NCBI GenBank assembly: GCA_035605695.1
Contig: DATNGZ010000077.1
Span: 35,316 to 99,315 of the forward strand
Length of the DNA: 64,000 nt
Direction: 5' to 3'
Source of the DNA: VRUE01 sp035605695
GTDB taxonomy: Bacteria; Actinomycetota; Thermoleophilia; Solirubrobacterales; 70-9
A program made the translations under genes and the position numbers. The notes below the pieces were generated by a model. It saw only the letters and a list, made by a program, of their open reading frames with translations, was not told the DNA's origin and made no database searches. Below are positions 44,829 to 53,351 of this stretch, in pieces. Every line of letters starts with the position of its first letter. Position 1 is the stretch's first letter.

Positions 44829-47093
44829 ATGTCGGGGACGCGCGGTGGTTTGGCGCGGTTGCTTGCGATGGGAGTGGCGCTGGCGCTTGCATTGCTGTTG
44901 CTTGCGGCCAAAGAGGCGACCGCGGGCAAGTACGCGGTCGCCCAGTGCGGCTGGTACATCGGCGCTGACGCAAGCTGGGCCGATTCGACCGGCGGGGCCA
45001 AGTTCCGCCCCGATGGCTGGTGCGTTCCGCCAGCCGGCCAGGACCCCTTCGATGGCGCTCACCTGAAGAGCTTCACTCGCGATGGGCAGGCGACCATCTC
45101 CGGCACCCGCTACGCCCGTTGGCGCTGGGATGCCCCGGCCGGGACCGGGATCTCCCAGGTTCGCGGCACCTGGTGGCACGCCCTGCACGACGGTATGGAG
45201 CAGCGGATCGGGGTTGGCACCTGGAACGGTGGTTTCGACGTCTTCGCCGCGGCTGGCGGCACAGACACCACTCCGCGCGAGTTCGTCGCCGGCTTCAATC
45301 CGGCCCAGCCCGCACTGGAGGATCGCTTGCTCTGCGCCAGGGCCGAGAGCAAATGGTGCAGCATCGACCCTGGCTCCTGGTCGGCGATACGCGCCCTCAC
45401 CATCACCGTCCAGGACGATCTCGGGCCGGCGGCGGCGATCGGCGGCGACGTCACGGCCGGCGGTTGGCGCCGCGGCGTGCAGGGCGTTAGCTTCTGGGGA
45501 AGCGACACGGGCGGCGGCGTCCGCTTCGGCGAAACGGCGGTCGATGGCGCCCGCGTGAACCTGACTGAGTACGGCTGCGCCAAGGCTCTGATCGGCGGGG
45601 TTTGGGAGGCGACGCAAATGCGTCCTTGCAGCCTCGGTGTCTCCGCCAGCGCTCCGCTTGACACCACTCGGTTCAGCGATGGCCCGCACGGCATCCACCA
45701 CTGCGTCACGGATTTCGCCGGCAACGTTGGCTGCACTCCCGACCAGGCCTTTTACGTCGACAACAACCCGCCGGCTCATCCTCGCAACCTGGCCCTTGCT
45801 GGCGGCGAGGTCTGGCGCCGCACGAATGACTTCGATCCCGCTTGGGTCGACCCCGACCAGGGCGCGGCGAGCGCGATCGGCGGCGCCTCCTGGCGGATCG
45901 AAGGGCCCAATGGGTACGACAGCGGAGTCAAGTTCGCCCCCGGACACAATTTGAGTGCGCTGCAGAATCTCTTCGTGCCGCGGGCCGGCCTTTTCTCGCT
46001 CAGCATCTGGCTGCGCGACGAGGCCGGCAACGAGGCGCCGTCCTCGGCCGTCTCAGTGCCGCTGCGCTTCGATGACGTGCCGCCCGGTGTTGCTTTTGAT
46101 CCCGCCGGCGCCGGCAGCGTTCCCGAGCAGATTCGCGCGCTAATTACCGACACGCATTCGGGTCCTGTAGGTGGAGAGATCGACTACCGGCGACTCGAGA
46201 GCCAGCAGTGGACCGAGTTGCCGGCGAAATTCCAACGCGATGCCGCCGACTCGGCTCAGCTGATCGCGCGCCTGCCGGGCGATCTCGGCCCAGGCACTTA
46301 CGTGTTTCGCGCCCGCGCCGCTGACGGCGCCGGCAACGAGGCGACGACAACTCGCCGTTCCGATGGCACCGAGATGACGGTTCGCAAGGTCGCCTCGGGC
46401 GCGGTGGCCGCGATCAAGCGGGCGGAGCCGGCGCAAGCGATGCGGAGTAAGGCACGGATCTTCGCTCGGCTCGCCTGGCGCGGGCGCAGCGGTACCGAGT
46501 TGACCGTTCCATTCGGGGCGGCGGGCGACCTCAGCGGCCGCCTGCTCAGCGCCGATGGCGCCGGCCTTGCCGACCGCACCCTGCGGGTCGTCTCGCGGCC
46601 CTCTCGCGGGGCGCTCGCGCACCCCCGGGTCAACGAGGTCGTGACCCGGCAGCACGGCGGCTTTCAGTTGCAGCTCCCGGCCGGCACCTCGCGCCGGATC
46701 GCGGTTTCTTTCCCCGGTGATGCGCATCTCGAGAGTGCGAGCCGCAGCCCGCTGACGCTGAGGGTGCGCGGCGGCATCGAGTTGCGGGCGTCCCCGCAAG
46801 CCCTGCATACCGGTGAGGCGATTCACTTCAACGGTCGGGTGCGTACGCTCGGCGCGCCGATGCCGCGTCGCGGCAAGCTGGTCGCGATCCAGTACTACGA
46901 GACGGCGGCAAAGCGCTGGCGCCCGGTCCTCGTCACCCGCAGCGATCACAGCGGCCACTTTCACGCCAGCTATCGCTTCCGCTACGTCAGCGGCTCGGCC
47001 AGTATCCGCCTCCGCGCCTGCTCGCTTTCGGAGGAACGCTGGCCCTACGCGCCAGGGGTGTCGCGACCGCTCACCATTCGCGTAACCGGGTAG
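44829..47093 (+). CDS. Large secreted Ig-like/beta-sandwich surface protein
   Basis: Start chosen at the ATG at 44829, preceded by AAAGGAGGA; an upstream ATG at 44805 is unlikely. The 754-residue protein has a signal peptide (LAMGVALALALLLLAAKE) and no transmembrane helix after it. It has repeated beta-sandwich units marked by DFAGNVGCTPDQAFYVDNNP, IWLRDEAGNEAPSS and ARAADGAGNEATT (Ig-like/Bap-type), and near-paired cysteines at the N-terminal half. It is a probable adhesin or wall-bound surface protein. Such proteins are frequent in thermoleophilic actinobacteria. No enzyme domain is seen. Confidence 0.78.
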   Translation: MSGTRGGLARLLAMGVALALALLLLAAKEATAGKYAVAQCGWYIGADASWADSTGGAKFRPDGWCVPPAGQDPFDGAHLKSFTRDGQATISGTRYARWRWDAPAGTGISQVRGTWWHALHDGMEQRIGVGTWNGGFDVFAAAGGTDTTPREFVAGFNPAQPALEDRLLCARAESKWCSIDPGSWSAIRALTITVQDDLGPAAAIGGDVTAGGWRRGVQGVSFWGSDTGGGVRFGETAVDGARVNLTEYGCAKALIGGVWEATQMRPCSLGVSASAPLDTTRFSDGPHGIHHCVTDFAGNVGCTPDQAFYVDNNPPAHPRNLALAGGEVWRRTNDFDPAWVDPDQGAASAIGGASWRIEGPNGYDSGVKFAPGHNLSALQNLFVPRAGLFSLSIWLRDEAGNEAPSSAVSVPLRFDDVPPGVAFDPAGAGSVPEQIRALITDTHSGPVGGEIDYRRLESQQWTELPAKFQRDAADSAQLIARLPGDLGPGTYVFRARAADGAGNEATTTRRSDGTEMTVRKVASGAVAAIKRAEPAQAMRSKARIFARLAWRGRSGTELTVPFGAAGDLSGRLLSADGAGLADRTLRVVSRPSRGALAHPRVNEVVTRQHGGFQLQLPAGTSRRIAVSFPGDAHLESASRSPLTLRVRGGIELRASPQALHTGEAIHFNGRVRTLGAPMPRRGKLVAIQYYETAAKRWRPVLVTRSDHSGHFHASYRFRYVSGSASIRLRACSLSEERWPYAPGVSRPLTIRVTG

Positions 47094-47102
47094 GCTGAGG
47101 CG

Positions 47103-47561
47103 ATGTCGCAGGCGACCCTTCACACCAGCGCTGGCGCGATCGTGCTCGAGCTGCACGACGATGACGCGCCGAAGACGGTCGAGAACTTCCGCAAACTCGC
47201 CGCCGACGGCTTCTACGACACGCTCGTCTTCCACCGGGTAATCCCCGACTTCATGATCCAGGGCGGCTGCCCTGAGGGAACCGGTCGCGGCGGTCCCGGC
47301 TACACCTTTGAGGACGAGTTCAACCAGCACAAGGTGGCGCGGGGGGCGCTGGCGATGGCCAATGCCGGCCCCAACACCAACGGTTCGCAGTTCTTCATCG
47401 TTACCGCCCAGTCGGCCCCCTGGCTCGACGGCAAGCACACCGTCTTCGGCCAGGTCGTCGAGGGCATGGATGCCGTCGACGCGATCGAGGGGACCGAGAC
47501 CGACGCGTCCGACGCGCCGCTCGAGCCCCAGGCGATCGAGCGCGTCGAGCTCGCCGACTAG
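47103..47561 (+). CDS. Cyclophilin-type peptidyl-prolyl isomerase
   Basis: A 152-residue single-domain cyclophilin: TVENFRKLAADGFYDTLVFH, RVIPDFMIQGGCPEGTG, GALAMANAGPNTNGSQFFI. The active-site Arg (FHRVIPDFMIQGG) and the F-x-M-x-Q-G block are complete. It has no signal peptide, so it is cytosolic. Its stop shares a CTAG with the convergent potassium-channel gene. Confidence 0.95.
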   Translation: MSQATLHTSAGAIVLELHDDDAPKTVENFRKLAADGFYDTLVFHRVIPDFMIQGGCPEGTGRGGPGYTFEDEFNQHKVARGALAMANAGPNTNGSQFFIVTAQSAPWLDGKHTVFGQVVEGMDAVDAIEGTETDASDAPLEPQAIERVELAD

Positions 47562-48319
47562 CTCGCTTCAGGCGAAGCTGGTGGGGTGTCGGTAGGCGGT
47601 CCTTCGCCGCTCCGACGTTGACGCCGTTGCCGAATGGCTTCCCCTGGGCGCCAGAGGCTGACTAGCCCGGCGACGAGGGTGACGAGGAAGATCTGGCCGG
47701 CCATCATCTCCAGGCCGGAGGTCAACCGTCCTGGTTGGCCCCCGGGGACGAGGTTGCCATACCCGGTGGTGGTCAGCGTTGTGTAGCTGAAGAAGAGGAA
47801 GTCGGTGCCGGTGGGGTTGGGGTGGCCTTCGAAGAACGGCCCGCCCTGGACCCGGTCGATCACGCCGTAGAGAAAGGTGAAGAGGATGCCGAGCACCGCG
47901 TAGACGCTGAGCGCGCCGAGGATCGTGCGCGAGCCGACCTCGGGGGCCATCACGACCCGCCGCAGGACCGCCCCCATCGCGACGGCCAGGAGCGATACCT
48001 GGATCAGCGTCGCGAGGTTGAGCCACAGATGATTGTCAGAAGCCGCTCCAACCGCGGCGAGCACCACAGTCAGCACTGAGAGCGTCAGGGCGAGACGCAC
48101 GAGTCTTGGCCGGGCGTGCGAGCTGACCAGGGCTACCACTGAGGTCGCGCTCGTCGCCAGCGTGAGCGCAACGGAGCCCCAGCCCCGATTCTCGAGCAGC
48201 GACGCCAGCACGTAGGTGATCATCACCAGGACGAAGACCAGCCCAAAGGCGTCGCTGGCCCTCTCGGCCCGCTGCAGCCAGCGCTCACGCGTACGCGCCC
48301 GGCGCGCTGCTGTCTCCAT
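47558..48319 (-). CDS. Voltage-gated-like potassium channel family protein
   Basis: A 253-residue protein with about six hydrophobic segments. The pore region is FLFFSYTTLTTTGYGNLVPG, with selectivity filter TTGYGN, and a following pore helix (LEMMAGQIFLVTLVAGLVS). It lacks an S4-like arginine helix and has no RCK/TrkA-N domain, so gating is unclear. It is an inner-membrane K+ channel by family. The C-terminal tail is P/R-rich. Confidence 0.88.
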   Translation of the reverse strand: METAARRARTRERWLQRAERASDAFGLVFVLVMITYVLASLLENRGWGSVALTLATSATSVVALVSSHARPRLVRLALTLSVLTVVLAAVGAASDNHLWLNLATLIQVSLLAVAMGAVLRRVVMAPEVGSRTILGALSVYAVLGILFTFLYGVIDRVQGGPFFEGHPNPTGTDFLFFSYTTLTTTGYGNLVPGGQPGRLTSGLEMMAGQIFLVTLVAGLVSLWRPGEAIRQRRQRRSGEGPPTDTPPASPEAS

Positions 48320-48384
48320 CCCCGCACGTTCGGGCAGCGCCCTGGCTTTCCTGCCGCTGCACGCCTCCCTGATAGACCTCGTCC

Positions 48385-49053
48385 GTGGCAGACGAGATAT
48401 GGACCGCTGTCGATGAGTACGTGGCCGGCCGGTTGGCGCCCCACGACGAGGTGCTGCAAGCAGCCCTGCGAGCCAGCGAGGAGGCGGGGCTGCCGCAGAT
48501 CCAAGTCTCGCCCGCCCAGGGCAAGCTGCTCTACCTGCTGGCGAAGTCGATCGGCGCCGAGCAGGTGCTCGAGTTCGGCAGCCTCGGCGGCTACAGCACG
48601 ATCTGGCTGGGACGCGCGATTCCCGCCGGCGGTCGTCTCGTCACCCTGGAGGCGGAGCCCCGCAACGCCGAGGTTGCGAGCGAGAACATAGGCCGCGCCG
48701 GGCTGGGCGATCTCGTCGACCTGCGGGTCGGACCTGTCCTCGACCAGCTCCCCCAGCTCGAGGCGGAGGGCGCCGGTCCCTTCGACCTGACCTTCATCGA
48801 CGCCGACAAGATTCACACGCCCGATTACTTCGCCTGGGCGCTCGATCACTCCCGCCCCGGCAGCCTGATCATCAGCGACAACGTCGTCCGGTTCGGCGGC
48901 CTAGCGGATCCCGACAGCGACGATCCGACAATCCCGGCTCAGCGCCGTCTGCACGAGATGATCGCCGCCGAGCCGCGCGTCGAGGCGACGACGATTCAGA
49001 CCGTTGGCGTCAAGGGCCACGACGGTTTCAACCTCGCACTTGTCGTTGCCTGA
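48385..49053 (+). CDS. Class I SAM-dependent O-methyltransferase (CCoAOMT-like)
   Basis: A 222-residue protein. Motif I is LEFGSLGGYSTIWLG, acid EAEPRNAEV, then LTFIDADKIHTPDYFAW (metal-binding Asp) and SDNVVRFGGLADPD, the small O-methyltransferase layout. The start is GTG at 48385. It methylates catechol-like or other hydroxyls with Mg2+ in the usual family; the substrate here is unknown. Confidence 0.88.
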   Translation: MADEIWTAVDEYVAGRLAPHDEVLQAALRASEEAGLPQIQVSPAQGKLLYLLAKSIGAEQVLEFGSLGGYSTIWLGRAIPAGGRLVTLEAEPRNAEVASENIGRAGLGDLVDLRVGPVLDQLPQLEAEGAGPFDLTFIDADKIHTPDYFAWALDHSRPGSLIISDNVVRFGGLADPDSDDPTIPAQRRLHEMIAAEPRVEATTIQTVGVKGHDGFNLALVVA

Positions 49054-49218
49054 CCCGACGTCCAGTTGGTGCAATTTTCCGGAGCCTTAGCATTCCTGTT
49101 GCATCAGGTTTGCCACGGGGTCTTTTCGCATGGGCCCCGGTCGGCGCTGATGCTGCTCGATGGACTGGGAGGGCGGCCGCAGTGGCCGCCCTTCCACTGA
49201 ACCCGCGCCTGAATAAAG

Positions 49219-49307
49219 CGGAGGGGGAGGGATTCGAACCCTCGAGACACCTTTCGATGTCTGCCGGTTTTCAAGACCGGTGCATTCAACCGCTCTGCCA
49301 CCCCTCC
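49219..49307 (-). tRNA. tRNA-Ser (anticodon UGA)
   Basis: On the minus strand the acceptor stem (GGAGGGG paired with CCCCTCC), D arm, anticodon stem (CCGGT with ACCGG), long variable arm and T arm (GGTTCGAATCC) fold fully. The anticodon loop is CTTGAAA, so the anticodon is TGA (serine). The 89-nt length and the extended variable arm fit tRNA-Ser. No 3' CCA is encoded. Confidence 0.97.
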
Positions 49308-49383
49308 GGGGAGTAAGCGCCGATCCGATGCTAGACGCAGCGGCCGAGGACCGCGATCGCTCTAGATGATTGTATTGTCTGCA

Positions 49384-50538
49384 ATGCGTCGATTGGTCGT
49401 ACTCGCCTCGGCGATGGTCTTCTTCGATGTCGTCTTTTTCTCGGCGATCGCGCCGCTGTTGCCCGACTATGTGGCGGAACTTGGGCTGAGCAAGGCCCAG
49501 GCCGGGGTCCTCTCCGCCTCCTACGCTGCCGGCACCCTGCTTCTCTCCCTGCCGGCTGGTTTGCTCGCCGCCCATGCCGGCCCCCGGCGCACCGTGATCG
49601 GCGGCCTCTTGCTGCTCGGGGTTGCCAGCGTCGCCTTCGGCTTCGCGAATGAGTTTCTCCTGCTCGACGCAGCTCGCTTCACCCAAGGAGCCGCTGGCGC
49701 GCTGATCTGGTCGGGTGCTCTCACTTGGCTGATCACCACGGCGCCGTCGGAGCGGCGTGGCTCGGTTATCGGCACGGCTCTGGGGACCGCCGTCGCCGGT
49801 GCCCTGTTCGGGCCGGCGCTGGGAGCGCTGGCTGCCGAGGTCGGTACCGAATTGGTCTTCAGCTTGGTGCTTGTAGTGGCGTTGGTGCTCGCTTTTGTCG
49901 CCTCTCGCCTGCCCGAGGCGAAGGTGCCCGAGCGCCAGGACATGCGCGAAGTTGTCGACACCATCTTGAGCCGGCCGATCCTGATCGCGACGGCCTTCGT
50001 CGCGATCCCCTCGGTGATGTTCGGTGCGGTTGAGGTGCTGGTGCCGTTGCAGATCGCTGATTTGGGCGGCAGCAATGCGCTGATCGCTGGCGGCTTCATC
50101 GCCGGTGCCGCCCTCGAGGCCGTGCTCGCGCCCCTTGCTGGCGGATATTCAGACCGTGCGGGCCGCCGCCTGCCCTTCGTGGTTGGGCTCAGCATCTGCG
50201 CAATGGCGATGGCGCTTGTGGCTATTGGCGACACCAAGGCGGTCGTCATGGCCGGGCTGATGCTCACCTCTCTGGGGGGCGGGATCTGTCTTACGCCGGC
50301 ATTGACCCTGCTCTCCGAGTTGGCCGAGGCCAGTCGCCTACACCAGGGGTTTGCCGCCGGGCTCTCCAACATGGCGTGGGCGATAGGGGAGGTGGTCGGG
50401 GGGGTCGCCGGAGGCGCCGCTGCCAGTGTTGCCGGCAACGCGGCGCCGAGCTTGGCGATCATCGCCCTCTTGCTGGGCACCATCCTCTACTCGTTTCACG
50501 CCCTTTCGCCACCCGGCGTCCCCGCCGTCGAGGGCTAG
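49384..50538 (+). CDS. MFS transporter
   Basis: Start at the ATG at 49384; an ATG at 49366 would add six residues. The 384-residue protein has 12 hydrophobic helices. The helix 2-3 loop (LAAHAGPRRTVIGGLL) is a G-x-x-x-D/R-x-x-R-R-type MFS motif variant, and a second copy lies at GGYSDRAGRRLPFV (helix 8-9). It likely exports a small molecule by proton antiport; the substrate is unknown. It is close to the tRNA-Ser gene. Confidence 0.88.
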   Translation: MRRLVVLASAMVFFDVVFFSAIAPLLPDYVAELGLSKAQAGVLSASYAAGTLLLSLPAGLLAAHAGPRRTVIGGLLLLGVASVAFGFANEFLLLDAARFTQGAAGALIWSGALTWLITTAPSERRGSVIGTALGTAVAGALFGPALGALAAEVGTELVFSLVLVVALVLAFVASRLPEAKVPERQDMREVVDTILSRPILIATAFVAIPSVMFGAVEVLVPLQIADLGGSNALIAGGFIAGAALEAVLAPLAGGYSDRAGRRLPFVVGLSICAMAMALVAIGDTKAVVMAGLMLTSLGGGICLTPALTLLSELAEASRLHQGFAAGLSNMAWAIGEVVGGVAGGAAASVAGNAAPSLAIIALLLGTILYSFHALSPPGVPAVEG

Positions 50539-50561
50539 CCGGGCTAGGCTCTTCGCTCAGC

Positions 50562-51890
50562 ATGTCTTCAAGCGGTATAGAGCAGGGGCAGCCTCACCGG
50601 GTCTGGTCCAACTGGGCCGGAGACCAGACCTGCACGCCGGTTGAGCGGCTGCGGCCGCGTAGCCGCGAGGAGCTGGCCGAGTTGATCGGTCTCGCGGCGG
50701 CGGCCGGGCGCCGGGTCAGCGTTGCCGGCAGCGGCCACTCGTTCACCGAGGCGGCGCTCACCGACGGCACGATGATCGACGCCGGCGCGTTCAGTGGCGT
50801 GATCGATGCCGATCGCTCGTCCGGCCTGGTCAAAGTCGGAGGTGGCACGGTGCTTGCCGCCCTCAACGAGGAACTGCATGGGCTCGGCCTGGCGATGGAG
50901 AACCTTGGCGACATCGATCGCCAGACGGTCGCCGGTGCGATCGCCACCGGCACCCACGGTACGGGTGCGAAGCTGCGCAACATCTCCTCCCAGGTCGAGG
51001 CGATGGAGATGGTGCTCGCCGATGGCTCCGTGCGCGAGCTGGACGGAACCGGCGAGCCCAGGCTGCTGCAGGCCGCCCGAGTGGGGGTCGGCGCCCTCGG
51101 CGCGATCACGGCGGTGACGCTGCGTTGCGTGCCGGCTTTCACCCTGCACCGGATCGACACCCCCAGCCCGCGCGAGGAGGTCTTCGCCTCCTTCAACCAG
51201 CGTGCCGACGAACATGACCACTTCGAGCTGTTCACCTTCCCCTACGCCGATTCGGCCCTGGTCCTGGAGCGCAATCACACCGACGGGCCGCCGCGCCCGC
51301 GCGGCCGGGGCGCCGCGTTTCTCAACGACATCGTCCTGGAGAACTGGGCCCTGGAGGCGATCTCCGCCGCCGGCAAGCTCTTCCCACGCGGGATTCCCTC
51401 GTTTTCGCGCCTCGCCGCCTGGCTCGCCTCGGGCAGCAAGTCGACCGACCGCAGCGACCGAATCTTCGCCAACGAGCGCCGCGTCCGCTTCACCGAGATG
51501 GAGTACGGGGTGCCGCGCGAGCACGGTCCCGAGGCGGCACGGCGGGTGATCGAGTGGGTGCGCTCAAACCGCTACCCGGTCTTCTTCCCGATTGAGATGC
51601 GGGTTACCGCCGCCGACGATGCGCTGCTCAGTCCCTCGCACGAGCGCGACACCGCCTATATCGCCGTCCATCAGTACCGCGGCATGGAGTGGCGCCCTTA
51701 CTTTGAGGCGGTCGAGGCGATCATGAACGAGTACGGCGGTCGCCCCCACTGGGGCAAGCGCCACTTCCAGACCGCGGCGACCCTGGCCGAGCGCTACCCG
51801 CGCTGGGCCGATTTCCAGGCCGCACGCGACGAGCTTGACCCGAGCCGCGTCTTCGGAAACGAGTACGCCCAGCGCGTCCTCGGCCCCTAG
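50562..51890 (+). CDS. D-arabinono-1,4-lactone oxidase family FAD protein
   Basis: Start at the ATG at 50562 (442 residues), 24 bp after the MFS stop. The FAD-binding motif is RVSVAGSGHSFTEAAL, with TGTHGTGAKLRN downstream (the family FAD fold), and the C-terminus has GGRPHWGKRHF and the stretch NEYAQRVLGP. These are marks of ALO/GULO-type lactone oxidases. In actinobacteria such enzymes oxidise sugar lactones or related substrates. Its stop shares a CTAG with the convergent deaminase/aldolase gene, a commonly seen partner. Confidence 0.88.
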   Translation: MSSSGIEQGQPHRVWSNWAGDQTCTPVERLRPRSREELAELIGLAAAAGRRVSVAGSGHSFTEAALTDGTMIDAGAFSGVIDADRSSGLVKVGGGTVLAALNEELHGLGLAMENLGDIDRQTVAGAIATGTHGTGAKLRNISSQVEAMEMVLADGSVRELDGTGEPRLLQAARVGVGALGAITAVTLRCVPAFTLHRIDTPSPREEVFASFNQRADEHDHFELFTFPYADSALVLERNHTDGPPRPRGRGAAFLNDIVLENWALEAISAAGKLFPRGIPSFSRLAAWLASGSKSTDRSDRIFANERRVRFTEMEYGVPREHGPEAARRVIEWVRSNRYPVFFPIEMRVTAADDALLSPSHERDTAYIAVHQYRGMEWRPYFEAVEAIMNEYGGRPHWGKRHFQTAATLAERYPRWADFQAARDELDPSRVFGNEYAQRVLGP

Positions 51891-53095
51891 AGGAAGGTCT
51901 GTCCCTCGCCGCGGTAGGTCGGGACGACGTCGACGATCTCCTTACCCTCGATGAGGTGGAGGACGTCGAAGCGCTCGCAGAGCTCTCCCGCCTTGGCGTG
52001 GCGCATGTAGACGCGGTCGCCGATCTGCAGGTTGCGGGCCGCGTCGCCGCTGAGCGGAGTCTGTACCTCACCGGCGCCCTCCTCCTCGTCGAGCTCGAGG
52101 CCGGCAGGCAGCCACGGAGACGGAAGCCGCGCCGTGTCGCCGCTACCCGAGGCGAGGTAGCCGCCGCCGAGCGCCGTGGCCACGCCGGCCGTTGGCTTGC
52201 GCACGATCGGCAGGGCAAAGCCGGCGGCCGGCGTGAGCACGAAGCGGCTGTAGCTGTCGAAGAGGGTGGGGGCGTAGAAGCCCGAGCCGGCGGCGACCTC
52301 AGTGACCGCGCCCTCGGCGCCGGTCAGCTCGAGGCTGCCGGTGCCGCCGCCGTTGACGATCGGCAGCTCGGCGAACTCGCGGATCGCGGCGACGACCGCG
52401 CCGCGCCGTTGGGCCAGCTCAGCGGCGGAGCGGCGCTGCATTGCCCGGATCGCCGCTCCGCGCAGGCGCCGCCCCGGGGGCTGGTCGCCGACGCCGGCGA
52501 TCTGGCCCTCGTATGACATCAGCGCAGCCAGGTTGACTTGGGGTCGCCGCTCGATCTCCTGGGCCAGGGCGACAGCTTGCTCAACCGTGTGAACGGGAGA
52601 GCGCTTCGGCCCGACCTTGATCCGCCCGCCGAGTCCCCACCAACCCGCATCGAGGTCGATGCAGACCCGCACCGGCGCCGCGCCCGCTCCCAGCACCGAC
52701 TCGATCGCGTCGAGGTGCTCGGCGCAGTCGACCATCATGATCGGCGCCCCCTCGGGGTTGGCGACCGAGCGCAGCGCCAGTTCCCCGAGGGCGCCGGTGT
52801 TGGCGGTCGGGTAGGCGAGCAGCAGGTTCTCGAAGCCGCTCTCGGCAAGCCAGAGCGTCTCCGGCAGAGTGAAGGTCATCAGCCCGTCGAAACGCTCGTC
52901 GCGGCGCAGGATCCGCTCGAGCAGATCCCGGCAGCGCAGCGACTTGCTGGCCACCCGGACCGGCTTCGTATCCGCCCGCTCGAGCATCGCGTCCGAGTTC
53001 GACCACATCGCATCCAGGTCAACGAAGGCAAACGGAGCCTCGACCTCCTCGAAGATCTGCTCGAACTCCGCGTGCGAGCGGCCGGACACGCCCAC
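51887..53095 (-). CDS. PLP-dependent amino acid deaminase/aldolase (alanine racemase fold)
   Basis: A 402-residue protein with a fold-type III N-terminal barrel: FAFVDLDAMWSN, VRVASKSLRC (the PLP lysine is most likely the K in ASKSL), and LIVNGGGTGSLEL for phosphate binding. The C-terminal beta-domain has GGYLASGSGDTARL. It resembles D-threonine aldolase/D-amino acid dehydratase proteins. It may make or degrade a 3-hydroxy-D-amino acid. It is convergent with the lactone oxidase and ends 51 bp before tRNA-Ser(GCU). Confidence 0.85.
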   Translation of the reverse strand: MGVSGRSHAEFEQIFEEVEAPFAFVDLDAMWSNSDAMLERADTKPVRVASKSLRCRDLLERILRRDERFDGLMTFTLPETLWLAESGFENLLLAYPTANTGALGELALRSVANPEGAPIMMVDCAEHLDAIESVLGAGAAPVRVCIDLDAGWWGLGGRIKVGPKRSPVHTVEQAVALAQEIERRPQVNLAALMSYEGQIAGVGDQPPGRRLRGAAIRAMQRRSAAELAQRRGAVVAAIREFAELPIVNGGGTGSLELTGAEGAVTEVAAGSGFYAPTLFDSYSRFVLTPAAGFALPIVRKPTAGVATALGGGYLASGSGDTARLPSPWLPAGLELDEEEGAGEVQTPLSGDAARNLQIGDRVYMRHAKAGELCERFDVLHLIEGKEIVDVVPTYRGEGQTFL

Positions 53096-53146
53096 GAGAC
53101 TAACTGCACCGTACCCCGGGAGTTCCTACAATCGAGGCGAATACCC

Positions 53147-53235
53147 GGAGAGGTGGCCGAGTGGCTGAAGGCACTCGCCTGCTAAGCGAGTAGGGGGCGC
53201 AAGCTCTCTCGAGGGTTCGAATCCCTCCCTCTCCG
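53147..53235 (+). tRNA. tRNA-Ser (anticodon GCU)
   Basis: A fully paired cloverleaf: acceptor GGAGAGG with CCTCTCC, anticodon stem CTCGC with GCGAG around the loop CTGCTAA (anticodon GCT), long variable arm (AGGGGGCGCAAGCTCTCT) and T loop TTCGAAT. The length is 89 nt; discriminator G; no encoded CCA. The next gene downstream is the TIR-methyltransferase gene. Confidence 0.97.
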
Positions 53236-53351
53236 CTATCCCGCGCTCGGGGCACTCGTCCCGGAAGACCCCAGCGTACCGGTTCCGTCCTCACCGGTTT
53301 ATAGCTTGCCGCGCAACGTCGGGGGTGTCTCTAGCACCCTCGGTCGCCCTA

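Noticed and set aside
46140..47438. Minus-strand open frame of 432 codons
   Set aside because: Antisense to the secreted Ig-like protein and cyclophilin genes, which have clear domains.
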